DNA of 64,000 nucleotides. Origin: Neobacillus thermocopriae. GTDB taxonomy: Bacteria > Bacillota > Bacilli > Bacillales > Cytobacillaceae. This document shows, one piece after another, positions 16,680-25,151 of the stretch. The stretch lies in contig NZ_JAAIUV010000015.1 of NCBI RefSeq assembly GCF_010975035.1, forward strand, positions 1 through 64,000, given 5' to 3'. Both the position numbers and the translations under genes were made by a program. A model generated the notes under the pieces. The model did not search any database. It had not been told where the DNA came from and worked only from the letters and a program-made list of their open reading frames with translations. Positions within the stretch are counted from its first letter, which is position 1, and every line of letters begins with the position of its first letter.

Positions 16680-17576
16680 TTGATAAAACGATCTATTAGT
16701 GTGATTGCTGCGGCCTTAATCACAGTAGGGTTGGCGGCTTGTAATGCCAATGATAATGATAATGTCGATAATCGAGTAGGATACAATAATAACCGAGATA
16801 ATGATATGTTAAATGTCCAAAATGGCAGGGATGATTTCATTGACCACAATGGACTACTGACAGAGGATTATACAAATAACAATAATAATGAACCGGATTG
16901 GGATGTAAATCTGTTTAATGAAAATGACAGGAACAGAAGAATCCATGATGATGACGATTTAATTTCTGCTTATCATACAAGCATGAATAGCAATCAGTAC
17001 CCGCACACTAAGGCGGTTTTAATACAGGATGCTAAGTATCAATTTATCCGTATAGATCCTGGACAAGAAAATACTGGTATAATCCAACATAGAGTACCAC
17101 AACCAAAAGCACAGGTGCCGTCAGGACAGACAGCAGTACCAAAGGCTGCACAACCTGCACCAGAAAAACAAACAGAAACGAAAGCACCAACAGGCTCAGC
17201 TAGCCAGTACGTTCAGCAGGTTATTGATTTAACAAATGAACAGCGCCGTAAAAATGGTCTACCTGCTTTAAAAGCTGATGCCAAATTAAATAGTGTGGCG
17301 CAAAAAAAATCAGAAGATATGCAGCAAAATAATTATTTCTCTCATACAAGTCCAACATATGGCTCTCCGTTTGATATGATGAGGGACCAAGGTGTGACGT
17401 ATAAATCTGCAGGTGAAAATATTGCCCAAGGACAAAGAACACCGCAAGAAGTTGTAAATGCTTGGATGAACAGTGAAGGACATCGTAAAAATATTCTCAA
17501 CCCTAACTTTACACATATCGGGGTAGGTTATGAACCTACAGGGAAACATTGGACACAAATGTTTATCCAAAAATAA
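16680..17576 (+). CDS. CAP/SCP-domain lipoprotein (YkwD-like)
   Basis: 298-aa secreted lipoprotein. The signal peptide ends in lipobox GLAAC, so it is anchored by Cys near residue 20. Next comes a low-complexity Asn/Asp-rich region of about 80 residues, a Pro/Gln/Ala linker, and a C-terminal CAP domain from about 180 (LTNEQRRKNGLPAL, FSHTSPTYGSPFDMM, AGENIAQGQRTPQEVV, SEGHRKNILNP), as in YkwD. The role of bacterial CAP domains is unsettled. AAAAGGGGGG is 8 bases before the TTG at 16680; the TTG at 16674 is too close. The N/D-rich spacer is longer than usual. Confidence 0.85.
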   Translation: MIKRSISVIAAALITVGLAACNANDNDNVDNRVGYNNNRDNDMLNVQNGRDDFIDHNGLLTEDYTNNNNNEPDWDVNLFNENDRNRRIHDDDDLISAYHTSMNSNQYPHTKAVLIQDAKYQFIRIDPGQENTGIIQHRVPQPKAQVPSGQTAVPKAAQPAPEKQTETKAPTGSASQYVQQVIDLTNEQRRKNGLPALKADAKLNSVAQKKSEDMQQNNYFSHTSPTYGSPFDMMRDQGVTYKSAGENIAQGQRTPQEVVNAWMNSEGHRKNILNPNFTHIGVGYEPTGKHWTQMFIQK

Positions 17577-17590
17577 TGTGAACTTCTTCT

Positions 17591-17622
17591 ACCGGCAAGT
17601 GCTTAACATTTGCCGGTTTTTT
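17591..17622 (+). terminator. Terminator after the CAP-domain gene
   Basis: CCGGCAA / TTGCCGG stem with TTTTTT tail. Confidence 0.85.
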
Positions 17623-17671
17623 AGTCAATACACCCAATACTGATTTAGTATTGCTGAACAAATTATTACAT

Positions 17672-17707
17672 AGAAAAACCGGCGGTCATTTTATACCGTC
17701 GGTTTTT
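17672..17707 (-). terminator. Terminator of the KinB-like kinase
   Basis: Read on the minus strand, ACCGACGGT pairs with ACCGCCGGT (one mismatch) and a T-run follows; it overlaps the last kinase codons. Confidence 0.75.
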
Positions 17708-18969
17708 TCATTGGCTGCCTTCATACTAAAAGTATAGGCAGGAAATTTAAAGTAAAAAGTGGTCCCTACACCAACTTCACTTTCTACCCAGATGGAACCG
17801 GACATCGCACGGGTAATACTGTATACCACCATCATCCCTAAACCTGTTCCATTTTTCCCTTTTGTTGAGTAAAATGGTTCACCAAGTCTTTGAATTTGTT
17901 GTGGAGTCATACCAATTCCAGTATCTTTTACTTTGATGGTAATAGAATTTTGACGATATTCAGTTGTTACTTTTAGTGTACCTCCATTTGGCATGGCTTC
18001 GATCGCATTTTTAATGACATTAACAAAACATTGACGGAATAATTGCTGATCTCCTCTAATCGTACCGATAAGCGAAAAATCAGTTAAAATTTCTACTGAA
18101 TATTGATTGGATAGTGGCTTTAAGATACTAATAATTTGCTTTAATTCTTTTTTAACATTAAGTTCTTCATATTTTTCCATGGATGGTTTCGCAAAGGTTA
18201 AATAATCCTGTATAACCTTTTCTGCTGAACAAAGCTCTTCTTGAACAATGGCTAAATATTCTTTTCTTTTGTGTCTTGGAAGGTAATCATCTTGAAGAAG
18301 CTGAACAAAGCCACTTGCAGCAGTAAGTGGATTTCGTATTTCATGGGAAATAGCAGCTCCCATTTGCTCAACTGCTTTTAGTTTTTCCGCCTTTATTAGC
18401 TGTTGCTTCAATTCCACATTTACTAAGACAAATTCAATCCAATGTGAAATGATACCGAGCCCAAATGCAGGGATCACAAGGTATGCAATAAAAGCATCAA
18501 ACAAATTTATATTTGTGTTATTAAATGCCATTAATATGACTGAAGTGATGCCAATTGCCATTCCGAAGCAAACGGAAATAATCACTCTACGAGTGGAAGA
18601 CTGTTTCCAAAACCATGGATTTAACCACCATGAAAGAATGGAGACTGGTATGTAAAGAGCGACAGTTTGAAAAAATCCCGTATCAATTCCATAAAAGCTT
18701 CGAATAATTATAGCAGCGGCAGTAAGTATTGGCCCAATTTCAAAATAAAGACTGCCAATAACGATTGGAATTAATCTTAAATCATACCTGGCAGATGAGA
18801 CAGGGGTATAGGAGAATTGAATGCAAATCCATATTAGAACGATGGAAAATATGATAATTGCAGTTTTAGGCAGGGGAAATTTTTTTCTTTTCTCAAGAAA
18901 GATAATACAAATAAAAAGTAAGATAATGATTATGGAAAGATTTGTAAAAAGATGTTGTGCAATCTCCAT
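17686..18969 (-). CDS. KinB-like membrane sensor histidine kinase
   Basis: 427-aa kinase of the same size and layout as B. subtilis KinB. About five or six membrane helices occupy residues 1-185 with little outside the membrane, followed by HisKA (SHEIRNPLTAASGFVQLLQDD, phosphorylated His near 211) and HATPase_c (NVIKNAIEAMPNGG, DTGIGM, GTGLGMMVV). Kinases with this 'HEIRNPLTxxxGFxQLL' signature feed the Spo0 phosphorelay. There is no response regulator next to it. ATG at 18969 is preferred over GTG at 18978 because of the upstream GGTGAG. Membrane signal unknown. Confidence 0.85.
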   Translation of the reverse strand: MEIAQHLFTNLSIIIILLFICIIFLEKRKKFPLPKTAIIIFSIVLIWICIQFSYTPVSSARYDLRLIPIVIGSLYFEIGPILTAAAIIIRSFYGIDTGFFQTVALYIPVSILSWWLNPWFWKQSSTRRVIISVCFGMAIGITSVILMAFNNTNINLFDAFIAYLVIPAFGLGIISHWIEFVLVNVELKQQLIKAEKLKAVEQMGAAISHEIRNPLTAASGFVQLLQDDYLPRHKRKEYLAIVQEELCSAEKVIQDYLTFAKPSMEKYEELNVKKELKQIISILKPLSNQYSVEILTDFSLIGTIRGDQQLFRQCFVNVIKNAIEAMPNGGTLKVTTEYRQNSITIKVKDTGIGMTPQQIQRLGEPFYSTKGKNGTGLGMMVVYSITRAMSGSIWVESEVGVGTTFYFKFPAYTFSMKAANEKTDGIK

Positions 18970-19109
18970 GTATCTCACCGTCCAAATAAGGCTTTAGGAA
19001 AATTTTACTTATTAATTTGGTAAGATACAATAAATTTTACAAAATATTTTATATTTTTTCAAAAAATGAATGATTAAAAATAATGCAAATCTCCCTTTTG
19101 TGTTAAATG

Positions 19110-19136
19110 AAAAAGCTTCCATGAATGGAAGCTTTT
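19110..19136. terminator. Terminator-like hairpin
   Basis: AAAAGCTTCCAT-GA-ATGGAAGCTTTT: 12-bp perfect stem, A-run one side and T-run the other. It sits between the kinase promoter and a small minus-strand gene and would end the latter's transcript. Confidence 0.75.
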
Positions 19137-19161
19137 AGATTCAGAAGCCATGTATTTTGTT

Positions 19162-19293
19162 TTATTCACTATTTTGTGTGAAATTAAAAAATTCAGGTTG
19201 GTCATTACGATTTTTCTTCTTTTCATTTTGCTCTCCCATTTTTCCATCAGATTCGTAACTTAATTTATTTTTGGTTATTTTCTTGCTTTTCAT
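19162..19293 (-). CDS. 43-aa hydrophilic small protein
   Basis: Lys/Asn/Glu-rich peptide (starts MKSKKITKNKLSYESDGKMG) with no hydrophobic segment and a C-terminal QPEFFNF patch. AAAGGAGAAATC is well placed before the ATG on the minus strand and a terminator follows at 19110-19136. No family recognised; size and composition resemble small spore proteins of Bacillus, but that is only an impression. It follows the metallophosphatase by 35 bases in the same direction, so the two may share a transcript. Confidence 0.55.
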   Translation of the reverse strand: MKSKKITKNKLSYESDGKMGEQNEKKKNRNDQPEFFNFTQNSE

Positions 19294-19328
19294 TTTTGAT
19301 TTCTCCTTTATATTTTAATTGCTTACAT

Positions 19329-20450
19329 TCATTTGTTAATTTCCAATTTTTTTATCAAATTTACCGTCTCTTGATGCTCCGGTTTTAACAATTCAAATAA
19401 TTTCTTATCTGTTTGTACAAGGGATTTTCCTTTCTTATTCGCAATCGGCCTAACTTTAGAGATTCCTTTTGTTACCCGCCATTTTCCTGCTTTTTTAATC
19501 ATTCTTAAATCAATGATACCAAGATGGTTGCCATAAGCTCCCGCCATGACTACAGGTTTTCCGTTTATCGTCCCTGTTTTTAAATTTGTATTAGGAAGTT
19601 TTTTAAAAGCAGGTCCTGGAAAAACACGATGTGAATGCCCGGAGAGAATGGCGTGGATACCAGGTATTTTCGTTAAATAGTAGACAGCATTTTCGGTATT
19701 GGGATGATAAGGTTCGGCACTGATACCTGTATGAGCCAATGCAATAATTATGTCTGCTCCTTCATTCTTCATTTTTGGGACAAATTCCTTGGCTGTTTCT
19801 ACGATAGGTTTTGCGTAAACCTTGTCTTCAAGATTGGCTTTATCCCATTTCATGATTTGTGGAGGCGCAAACCCAATTACCCCAATGTTTAATGTATGTT
19901 TTTTCCCATTTTGATCCTCTATCTTTCTTTTTAAAATAACGTAAGGTTTAAAATAGGGTTTATTCGTTTTTTTAGAACGTATATTGGCATTGACTACAGG
20001 CATTTTCGCCCCTTTTAAAGCTGCATTTAAAAATTTTAATCCATAATTAAATTCATGGTTTCCAATTGTAATCGCATCATATCTTAAATGATTAAATGCA
20101 CGATAAACGGGGTGTGTTTTCCCATTATAAATTCCTTTAATTCGTGCAAGATATTCTCCAATCGGACTCCCTTTTAAATGATCACCAACATCAAAAAGCA
20201 AAGTGTTTTTTTCTTCTTTTCTAGCTTCGTGGATTAACGTAGCCGTTTTTACTAGACCGATCCGGTTATTTTCTTTTGATTGATAATAATCAAAATTTAT
20301 TAAATCAGCATGCAAATCTGTCGTTGCAATCAAGCGAAGGTTAATGATGGATTCCGTGGAGGAATTTTTTTTGGCAAACGTTGATGGAGGGATTAACTGC
20401 CAAAAAATGAAAAAAACGGCTAATAGGAGAAGAAAGTATTTTTTGTTCAT
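19329..20450 (-). CDS. Secreted metallophosphatase, 5'-nucleotidase type without the C-terminal domain
   Basis: 373-aa calcineurin-like phosphoesterase related to the catalytic half of UshA/CpdB/YfkN nucleotidases. A signal peptide covers residues 1-27. Metal motifs: TTDLHAD near residue 43, FDVGDHLKGS near 86, GNHEFNYG near 129, LAHTG near 235 and SGHSHRVFPGP near 266. Full-length relatives continue with a substrate-binding 5'-nucleotidase C domain of about 200 residues, which is absent here. The 3' flank shows no continuation in another frame, so this looks like a genuine short form. ATG at 20450 is chosen from GGAGG at 20459-20463. Confidence 0.82.
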   Translation of the reverse strand: MNKKYFLLLLAVFFIFWQLIPPSTFAKKNSSTESIINLRLIATTDLHADLINFDYYQSKENNRIGLVKTATLIHEARKEEKNTLLFDVGDHLKGSPIGEYLARIKGIYNGKTHPVYRAFNHLRYDAITIGNHEFNYGLKFLNAALKGAKMPVVNANIRSKKTNKPYFKPYVILKRKIEDQNGKKHTLNIGVIGFAPPQIMKWDKANLEDKVYAKPIVETAKEFVPKMKNEGADIIIALAHTGISAEPYHPNTENAVYYLTKIPGIHAILSGHSHRVFPGPAFKKLPNTNLKTGTINGKPVVMAGAYGNHLGIIDLRMIKKAGKWRVTKGISKVRPIANKKGKSLVQTDKKLFELLKPEHQETVNLIKKLEINK

Positions 20451-20626
20451 AATTAACCTCCTTGTTATTGGGATGGGTTTCAATAGTATTTGTTATTTTA
20501 TAGTAATTATGATAATTTCTATAAAATATGGGATGAATGTACTAAATAATTTTGTTTTACATAAAAACAAAAACAATCCTTTACTTTTCTTTATTCGTTT
20601 ATTTACAAATATTGATCTGCTTTGAT

Positions 20627-20663
20627 ATAGTTATTTTGGTTAATATATTAGTAAAATAACTAT
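20627..20663. promoter_or_regulatory. Inverted repeat upstream of deoC
   Basis: ATAGTTATTTT (20627-20637) and AAAATAACTAT (20653-20663) are perfect 11-base inverted arms, 30 bases before the deoC start. It could be an operator or an RNA hairpin. It does not match the ATTGAA/TTCAAT palindrome known for B. subtilis DeoR. Confidence 0.5.
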
Positions 20664-20692
20664 TGGTTTAATGAAATTGGAGGTTAAACATA

Positions 20693-21364
20693 ATGAGTCA
20701 AAATATTGCAGGAATGATTGATCATACATTATTAAAAGCTGATGTAACAAAAGACCAAATTATTAAATTAGCAGAAGAAGCAAAAGAGTATTCATTTGCC
20801 TCTGTTTGTGTGAATCCAACATGGGTAAAAACGGCTGCTGAAGCTCTTAAAGGTACTAATGTAAAGGTTTGTACTGTTATTGGTTTCCCTCTTGGGGCAA
20901 CAACACCTGAGACAAAAGCATTTGAAACAAAGAATGCTATTGAGAATGGAGCAACCGAAGTTGATATGGTTATTAATATCGGGGCTTTAAAAGATAAACA
21001 AGATGAATTAGTTGAAAAGGATATCCGTGCTGTTGTTGAGGCGGCTAAAGGAAAAGCTCTAGTTAAAGTTATTATTGAAACTTGTCTTTTGACAGATGAA
21101 GAAAAGAAAAGGGCATGTGAGCTTTCTGTAAAAGCAGGAGCAGATTTTGTGAAAACATCCACTGGATTCTCTACTGGCGGTGCAACTGTTGAAGATGTAC
21201 GCTTAATGCGTGAAACAGTAGGTCCAAATATCGGTGTTAAAGCCTCCGGCGGTGTAAGAAGTCGTGAAGATGCGGAAGCGATGATTGCAGCTGGTGCAAA
21301 TCGAATTGGGGCAAGTTCTGGTGTGGCTATTTGCAAAGGTGAAGTTTCTAATAGCAGCTATTAA
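20693..21364 (+). CDS. deoC: Deoxyribose-phosphate aldolase
   Basis: 223-aa class I aldolase splitting 2-deoxyribose-5-phosphate into glyceraldehyde-3-phosphate and acetaldehyde. The Schiff-base lysine is in [16 protein letters not shown] (about residues 149-164, Lys near 153), the second catalytic lysine in GVKASGGVR near 182. Stand-alone, unlike the B. subtilis dra-nupC-pdp operon. TTGGAGG precedes the ATG. Terminator at 21371. Confidence 0.95.
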   Translation: MSQNIAGMIDHTLLKADVTKDQIIKLAEEAKEYSFASVCVNPTWVKTAAEALKGTNVKVCTVIGFPLGATTPETKAFETKNAIENGATEVDMVINIGALKDKQDELVEKDIRAVVEAAKGKALVKVIIETCLLTDEEKKRACELSVKAGADFVKTSTGFSTGGATVEDVRLMRETVGPNIGVKASGGVRSREDAEAMIAAGANRIGASSGVAICKGEVSNSSY

Positions 21365-21370
21365 GGAAGA

Positions 21371-21398
21371 AAAAACCACCATTGATGGTGGTTTTTTT
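21371..21398 (+). terminator. Terminator after deoC
   Basis: AAAAACCACCAT-TG-ATGGTGGTTTTTTT. Confidence 0.9.
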
Positions 21399-21429
21399 AT
21401 TAGAACTGAACTCAGACTCACTAACCATC

Positions 21430-21550
21430 TGTCCATATATAATAAATTTCGATTTATAGTGTTTCCTTTCTCTCAATCGGAGAGTTTAAACGATGGCTTT
21501 TGTGGCTTATCCAATAACAATCGATTGGTAGAGGCAATACGCCGTTGATT
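21430..21550 (+). repeat. Decayed copy of the dispersed repeat
   Basis: Contains GTTTCCTTTCTCTCAATCGGAGAG and, after a gap, GGCAATACGCCGTTGATTGAC, in the order seen in full copies (GTTTCCTATATCTCAGTTGGAGA ... GGCTATACGCCGCTAAACAG). The left half is barely recognisable. Confidence 0.45.
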
Positions 21551-21572
21551 GACTAAAGGGATTTTATTATGT

Positions 21573-21602
21573 AAAAAAACCAGGGATTTTTGTCCCTGGT
21601 TT
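21573..21602 (-). terminator. Terminator of ykaA-pit
   Basis: AACCAGGGA / TCCCTGGTT stem; on the minus strand a T-run follows. It lies 6 bases beyond the pit stop. Confidence 0.85.
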
Positions 21603-21607
21603 CTTTA

Positions 21608-22606
21608 TTAAAAGAATAAATTTAAAATAAAATAGAAAATTCCTGAAATAAATGCTGTAATTGGTAAGGTGATGACCCATGTGACGAGCATCCGCTGAGC
21701 GGTATCCCATTTAACACCTTTTAAGCGGTGTGAAGCACCTACACCAAGAATACCGGAAGAGATTACGTGTGTCGTACTTACAGGAACATGCAAAGCACTT
21801 GCTCCAAAAATGACTGCAGCCCCTGTTAAATCAGCAGCAACCCCGTTGATAGGTCTAATTTTCATGATTTTGCCGCCTACTGTTTTAATGATTTTCCATC
21901 CGCCAACAGAGGTACCTATACCCATAGCAAGCGCACAGGATAATTGAACCCATGATTGAACATCGTTACTGGTTTGGTATCCATTAGCGATCAAAGCCAT
22001 CGTAATGATTCCCATTGCCTTTTGGGCATCATTTGTACCATGTGAAAATGATTGTAATGCTGCTGTTGCCACTTGAAAATAACGGAATACACGATTGGTT
22101 TTTGTTAAATTAAAGTTTTTAAATACGATTTTAAATATACTGTAGATAATATAACCAATTGTAAATGCCAGAATAGGTGAGAAAATAAGTGCTTCAATGA
22201 TTTTTATAAAACCACTGTAATTAAGTGAATCTAACCCTTCTGCAGCTAATGCTGCTCCAGCAATGGAACCAATAAGGGCATGGGACGAGCTACTTGGTAT
22301 TCCGTAATACCAAGTAAGCAAATTCCAGAAGATAGCTGCTAATAATGCAGCCAAAATAACAACCGTTCCGTTTGATAGTGTAAAAGGATCGACAATATCT
22401 TTGGAAATCGTTTTAGCTACTCCGGTAAAAGTCATCGCACCAGCAAAATTCATGACTGCTGCTAATAAAATGGCTTGCCGAGGCTTTAGTGCCTTTGTGG
22501 ATACTGATGTCGCAATAGAATTGGCGGTATCATGAAATCCATTAATAAAATCAAATGCAAGCGCGCAGACAACGATTAATATTGTAAGAATGAAAACTAA
22601 GTCCAT
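21608..22606 (-). CDS. pit: Low-affinity inorganic phosphate transporter, PiT family
   Basis: 332-aa membrane protein, the metal-phosphate:proton symporter type. The duplicated PiT signatures are present: GFHDTANSIATSVST near residue 23 and, in the second half, FSHGTNDAQKAMGII near 193; GIPSSSSHALIG and VPVSTTHVISSGILG are the matching membrane motifs. It follows ykaA by 11 bases on the minus strand, the conserved regulator-transporter pair. Confidence 0.95.
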   Translation of the reverse strand: MDLVFILTILIVVCALAFDFINGFHDTANSIATSVSTKALKPRQAILLAAVMNFAGAMTFTGVAKTISKDIVDPFTLSNGTVVILAALLAAIFWNLLTWYYGIPSSSSHALIGSIAGAALAAEGLDSLNYSGFIKIIEALIFSPILAFTIGYIIYSIFKIVFKNFNLTKTNRVFRYFQVATAALQSFSHGTNDAQKAMGIITMALIANGYQTSNDVQSWVQLSCALAMGIGTSVGGWKIIKTVGGKIMKIRPINGVAADLTGAAVIFGASALHVPVSTTHVISSGILGVGASHRLKGVKWDTAQRMLVTWVITLPITAFISGIFYFILNLFF

Positions 22607-22617
22607 CTGATTACTCC

Positions 22618-23235
22618 TTAAGCATTTTTCATAATGATGGTTTCTAGTGTGTTGGCAACGGTTTGACAGCTATCCGCGATATCCTCAAGATTCTCGTAAA
22701 TTTCTTTATATTGAATAATTCGAATTGGATCTTTCTCGACATTAAATAGGTTCTTAATGGATTTTCTTAATACATGGTCACATTGTGATTCATAATCTTT
22801 AATCTTAATGGCATGTTCTCTAATTTGAAGAAGTTTTTTATTGGATAATAGCTCAATTGCATGATCAATTTCATGAACACTAGTCTGAATGGCGTTAACA
22901 AATTGAATCATATAATCGTCCGCTTGAGTAATGGAATACATTTCAAATAGTGCGGCGGTTGCTTCTAAACCATCTAATACATCATCCATTGTCATGGCAA
23001 GGTGGAGAATATCTTCACGCTCAATTGGTGTAATAAAAGCGTCATTTAGTTCTTTAATAACCTCATGAACGAATGAATCCCCTTTAGACTCAATTTCTTT
23101 CATTTTTTCTGAAAAGATCTTTAAATCACTAATATCCTTTAATTTATATTCCGTAAAAAAGTTGGCACCTTCTTTAAGATTCGTTGAAATATTGTGCAGT
23201 AATACTGCAAACTTATCCTTTTTTTTAAAAACCAT
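22618..23235 (-). CDS. ykaA: DUF47/PhoU-like regulator of Pit
   Basis: 205-aa helical protein of the PhoU-related DUF47 family, upstream of pit in one operon. Contains the E-x3-D-type metal-cluster repeats (EIESKGDSFVHEVIKEL, ...YESQCDHVLRKSIKNLF). Thought to tune PiT activity. The ATG at 23235 is chosen because GGAGG (23245-23249) is 9 bases upstream; a TTG at 23250 overlaps that site. Confidence 0.9.
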   Translation of the reverse strand: MVFKKKDKFAVLLHNISTNLKEGANFFTEYKLKDISDLKIFSEKMKEIESKGDSFVHEVIKELNDAFITPIEREDILHLAMTMDDVLDGLEATAALFEMYSITQADDYMIQFVNAIQTSVHEIDHAIELLSNKKLLQIREHAIKIKDYESQCDHVLRKSIKNLFNVEKDPIRIIQYKEIYENLEDIADSCQTVANTLETIIMKNA

Positions 23236-23568
23236 TAAAATTACCTCCAAATTTTTGTCCCAAACAAGTAAATTGAACGAAATTAATTTTATTGAAATTT
23301 GTCGAAAAAAGAAATAACTTCGACATCAATTTTACAAAAACTTAACATTAGAATTTTCAAATAATTAACCATAATATATACCTTGTACTATTTCCCATGA
23401 TTTTCTTTTTATACAGTGCCTCTAATTGTTGAGCCGTTAGTGAAAAAATGTAAAAGACATGAGTAAAAAAAAAAATTTAGGGTAATTTATGTCTACAGAC
23501 ATGTTTTCATTGTCTGAATCGCTCAGATGCTTATGAACAGTTATGAATGAAAAAAGGAGTGTTCTAAA
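23236..23568. promoter_or_regulatory. ykaA-pit upstream region with a PhoP-box-like array
   Basis: At 23331-23370, TTTACA, TTAACA, TTTTCA and TTAACC recur with 11, 12 and 11 base spacing, resembling the TT(A/T)ACA direct repeats bound by PhoP in Bacillus. The repeats read on the plus strand, opposite to ykaA-pit. The DNA is very AT-rich, so chance is a real alternative. Otherwise the region holds only the ribosome site of the next gene. Confidence 0.35.
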
Positions 23569-23823
23569 ATGGGCTTTATTTGGGCATTAATCGTTGGTGG
23601 TATTATTGGCTGGTTGGCTGGCCTAATCGTAGGAAGAGATGTACCTGGAGGCATTATTGGTAATATCATTGCAGGTTTCGTTGGAGCTTGGCTTGGGACA
23701 TGGATTTTAGGAGATTGGGGACCACATGTGGCTGATTTTGCCATCATACCTGCTATTATCGGAGCAGCGGTACTTGTCCTTTTAGTAAGCTTTATTATGA
23801 GATCTTTTAGAAAAGCTAAATAA
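23569..23823 (+). CDS. GlsB/YeaQ/YmgE-family small membrane protein
   Basis: 84-aa protein with three glycine-rich membrane helices (WALIVGGIIGWLAGLIVGRD at the start, then GGIIGNIIAGFVGAWLG and a C-terminal helix), the typical pattern of the family formerly called transglycosylase-associated proteins; members are often general-stress induced. AAAAGGAGTG precedes the ATG. No clear sigma-B promoter was recognised. Confidence 0.88.
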   Translation: MGFIWALIVGGIIGWLAGLIVGRDVPGGIIGNIIAGFVGAWLGTWILGDWGPHVADFAIIPAIIGAAVLVLLVSFIMRSFRKAK

Positions 23824-23838
23824 AAATGACTGTCTAAA

Positions 23839-23866
23839 AAGGCCTTCCCAAATGGGAGGCCTTTTA
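23839..23866 (+). terminator. Terminator after the GlsB-family gene
   Basis: AAGGCCT-CCC / GGG-AGGCCTTTT stem with T-tail. Confidence 0.8.
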
Positions 23867-23902
23867 TAACTAGAATAGTAATTATATTTTCAAATTCTAG
23901 AA

Positions 23903-24113
23903 CTGTCTCGCTTCATTGTCCTAGCGGCGAGACGCCTTCGGTCTCCGCCCTACGATAAGTCCACATCGAATCGCCTTCGGCTCCTCGTGTTTCCTATATC
24001 TCAGTTGGAGATCACCACAAGGAAAGCTGCAGATGCATTAGCATCGCACGACCGAAAGCGATAGCTTTTGGGAGGAGGCTATACGCCGCTAAACAGGGCG
24101 CTTCCGCTTTTCT
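23903..24113 (+). repeat. Dispersed palindromic repeat, copy 3 (long form)
   Basis: Best-preserved long copy. Landmarks in order: CGCCTTCGGTCTCCGCCCTA, CGATAAGTCCACATCGAAT, CGCCTTCGGCTCCTCG, TATCTCAGTTGGAGATCACC, TAGCATCGCACGACCGAAAG, TAGCTTTTGGGAGGAGGCTA, GCCGCTAAACAGGGCGCTTC. TAGCGGC near the left end pairs with GCCGCTA near the right end. It ends two bases before the yhcT stop codon on the minus strand. Confidence 0.78.
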
Positions 24114-24115
24114 GA

Positions 24116-25039
24116 TTACACATCATAAATATTGATTCCTTTAAATATTGGTTTTTCGTCTAGGAAAGGTGCATGACATACGATTTTCTCTAAAGTAAAT
24201 GGATGAAGAAATTCTAATTTTACTGCATGAAGTGCTTGTCGCTTTACAATAGGTTGTCCGCCATATAATACATCCCCAATTAAAGGATGACCGAGATGAC
24301 TTAAATGAACTCGAATTTGATGTGTTCTTCCGGTTTCCAACCAACATTTTACATAGGAAAGGTTTTGTTGTTTATCTTCTTTTACTACCTGATAATGGGT
24401 GATGGCAGGTTGACCCGTTGGAGATACCCTTCTTCTAGTCGAATGATGACGATCTCTGCCAATTGGAGCATTAATAGAGCCATTTTTGTTTTGAAATAGT
24501 CCGTGAGTGAGTGCCAAATACGTCCTTTTAATTTTTCTTTTTTCAAGGAGTTTGTCGAATACAGCACCTGACAATGGATGTTTTGCAAATAATATGGCAC
24601 CTGATGTATCACGATCTAAGCGGTGAATTTGCCGTATGTTTCGTATTTCACCTTTTGATAGCAAATAAAAAGCAACAGCATTCATAAGTGTATTCGTATC
24701 GGTCTCTCGATCATTCGGATGAGTATTCATAAAAGGCGGCTTATTTAGTACGAGGACATGGTCATCCTCAAATAAAATATCAATGGAACGAAACCAAGGT
24801 GTAAGTAGTATTTCTTCTTCTTCAAATAATTGTATCTGAAGTTTGGACCCGGCTGTTAGAGGTAAGGTCCAATTAGCTTCTTTTCCATTAATTTGGACTT
24901 TTTTCTCCATTCGGAAGGTATGGATCAGCTTTTTAGGTGCTTCCCATACATGGCGAAATAGATGATCTATTGTTATGTTTTCCCACTCTTTAGGGACAAT
25001 GATCTGAAACCATTCTCCCAAACGAATTGTATTTAGCAT
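24116..25039 (-). CDS. yhcT: RluA-family pseudouridine synthase YhcT
   Basis: 307-aa pseudouridine synthase. The catalytic aspartate is in QIHRLDRDTSGAILFAK (about residues 140-156), with the family motifs LVLNKPPFMNTHP near 95 and GRTHQIRVHLSHLGHPLIGD near 237-256. The N-terminal 85 residues do not look like a classic S4 domain. RNA target unknown (rRNA or tRNA). The position next to yhcU matches B. subtilis. Confidence 0.92.
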   Translation of the reverse strand: MLNTIRLGEWFQIIVPKEWENITIDHLFRHVWEAPKKLIHTFRMEKKVQINGKEANWTLPLTAGSKLQIQLFEEEEILLTPWFRSIDILFEDDHVLVLNKPPFMNTHPNDRETDTNTLMNAVAFYLLSKGEIRNIRQIHRLDRDTSGAILFAKHPLSGAVFDKLLEKRKIKRTYLALTHGLFQNKNGSINAPIGRDRHHSTRRRVSPTGQPAITHYQVVKEDKQQNLSYVKCWLETGRTHQIRVHLSHLGHPLIGDVLYGGQPIVKRQALHAVKLEFLHPFTLEKIVCHAPFLDEKPIFKGINIYDV

Positions 25040-25151
25040 ATTCTTCTCCTTTTAGTTATCCACTAATTACCACCATTACATCTAACATAGTTATGTTATT
25101 CTTACATATATAATACGACAGATTATAGTGATGGCAAAGGTGGGTTTAATA

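Noticed and set aside
20722-21336. A 204-codon open frame antisense to deoC
   Set aside because: It mirrors deoC codon by codon, has no ribosome site and a composition (Ser/Thr/Ala-rich) typical of reverse-strand shadows.
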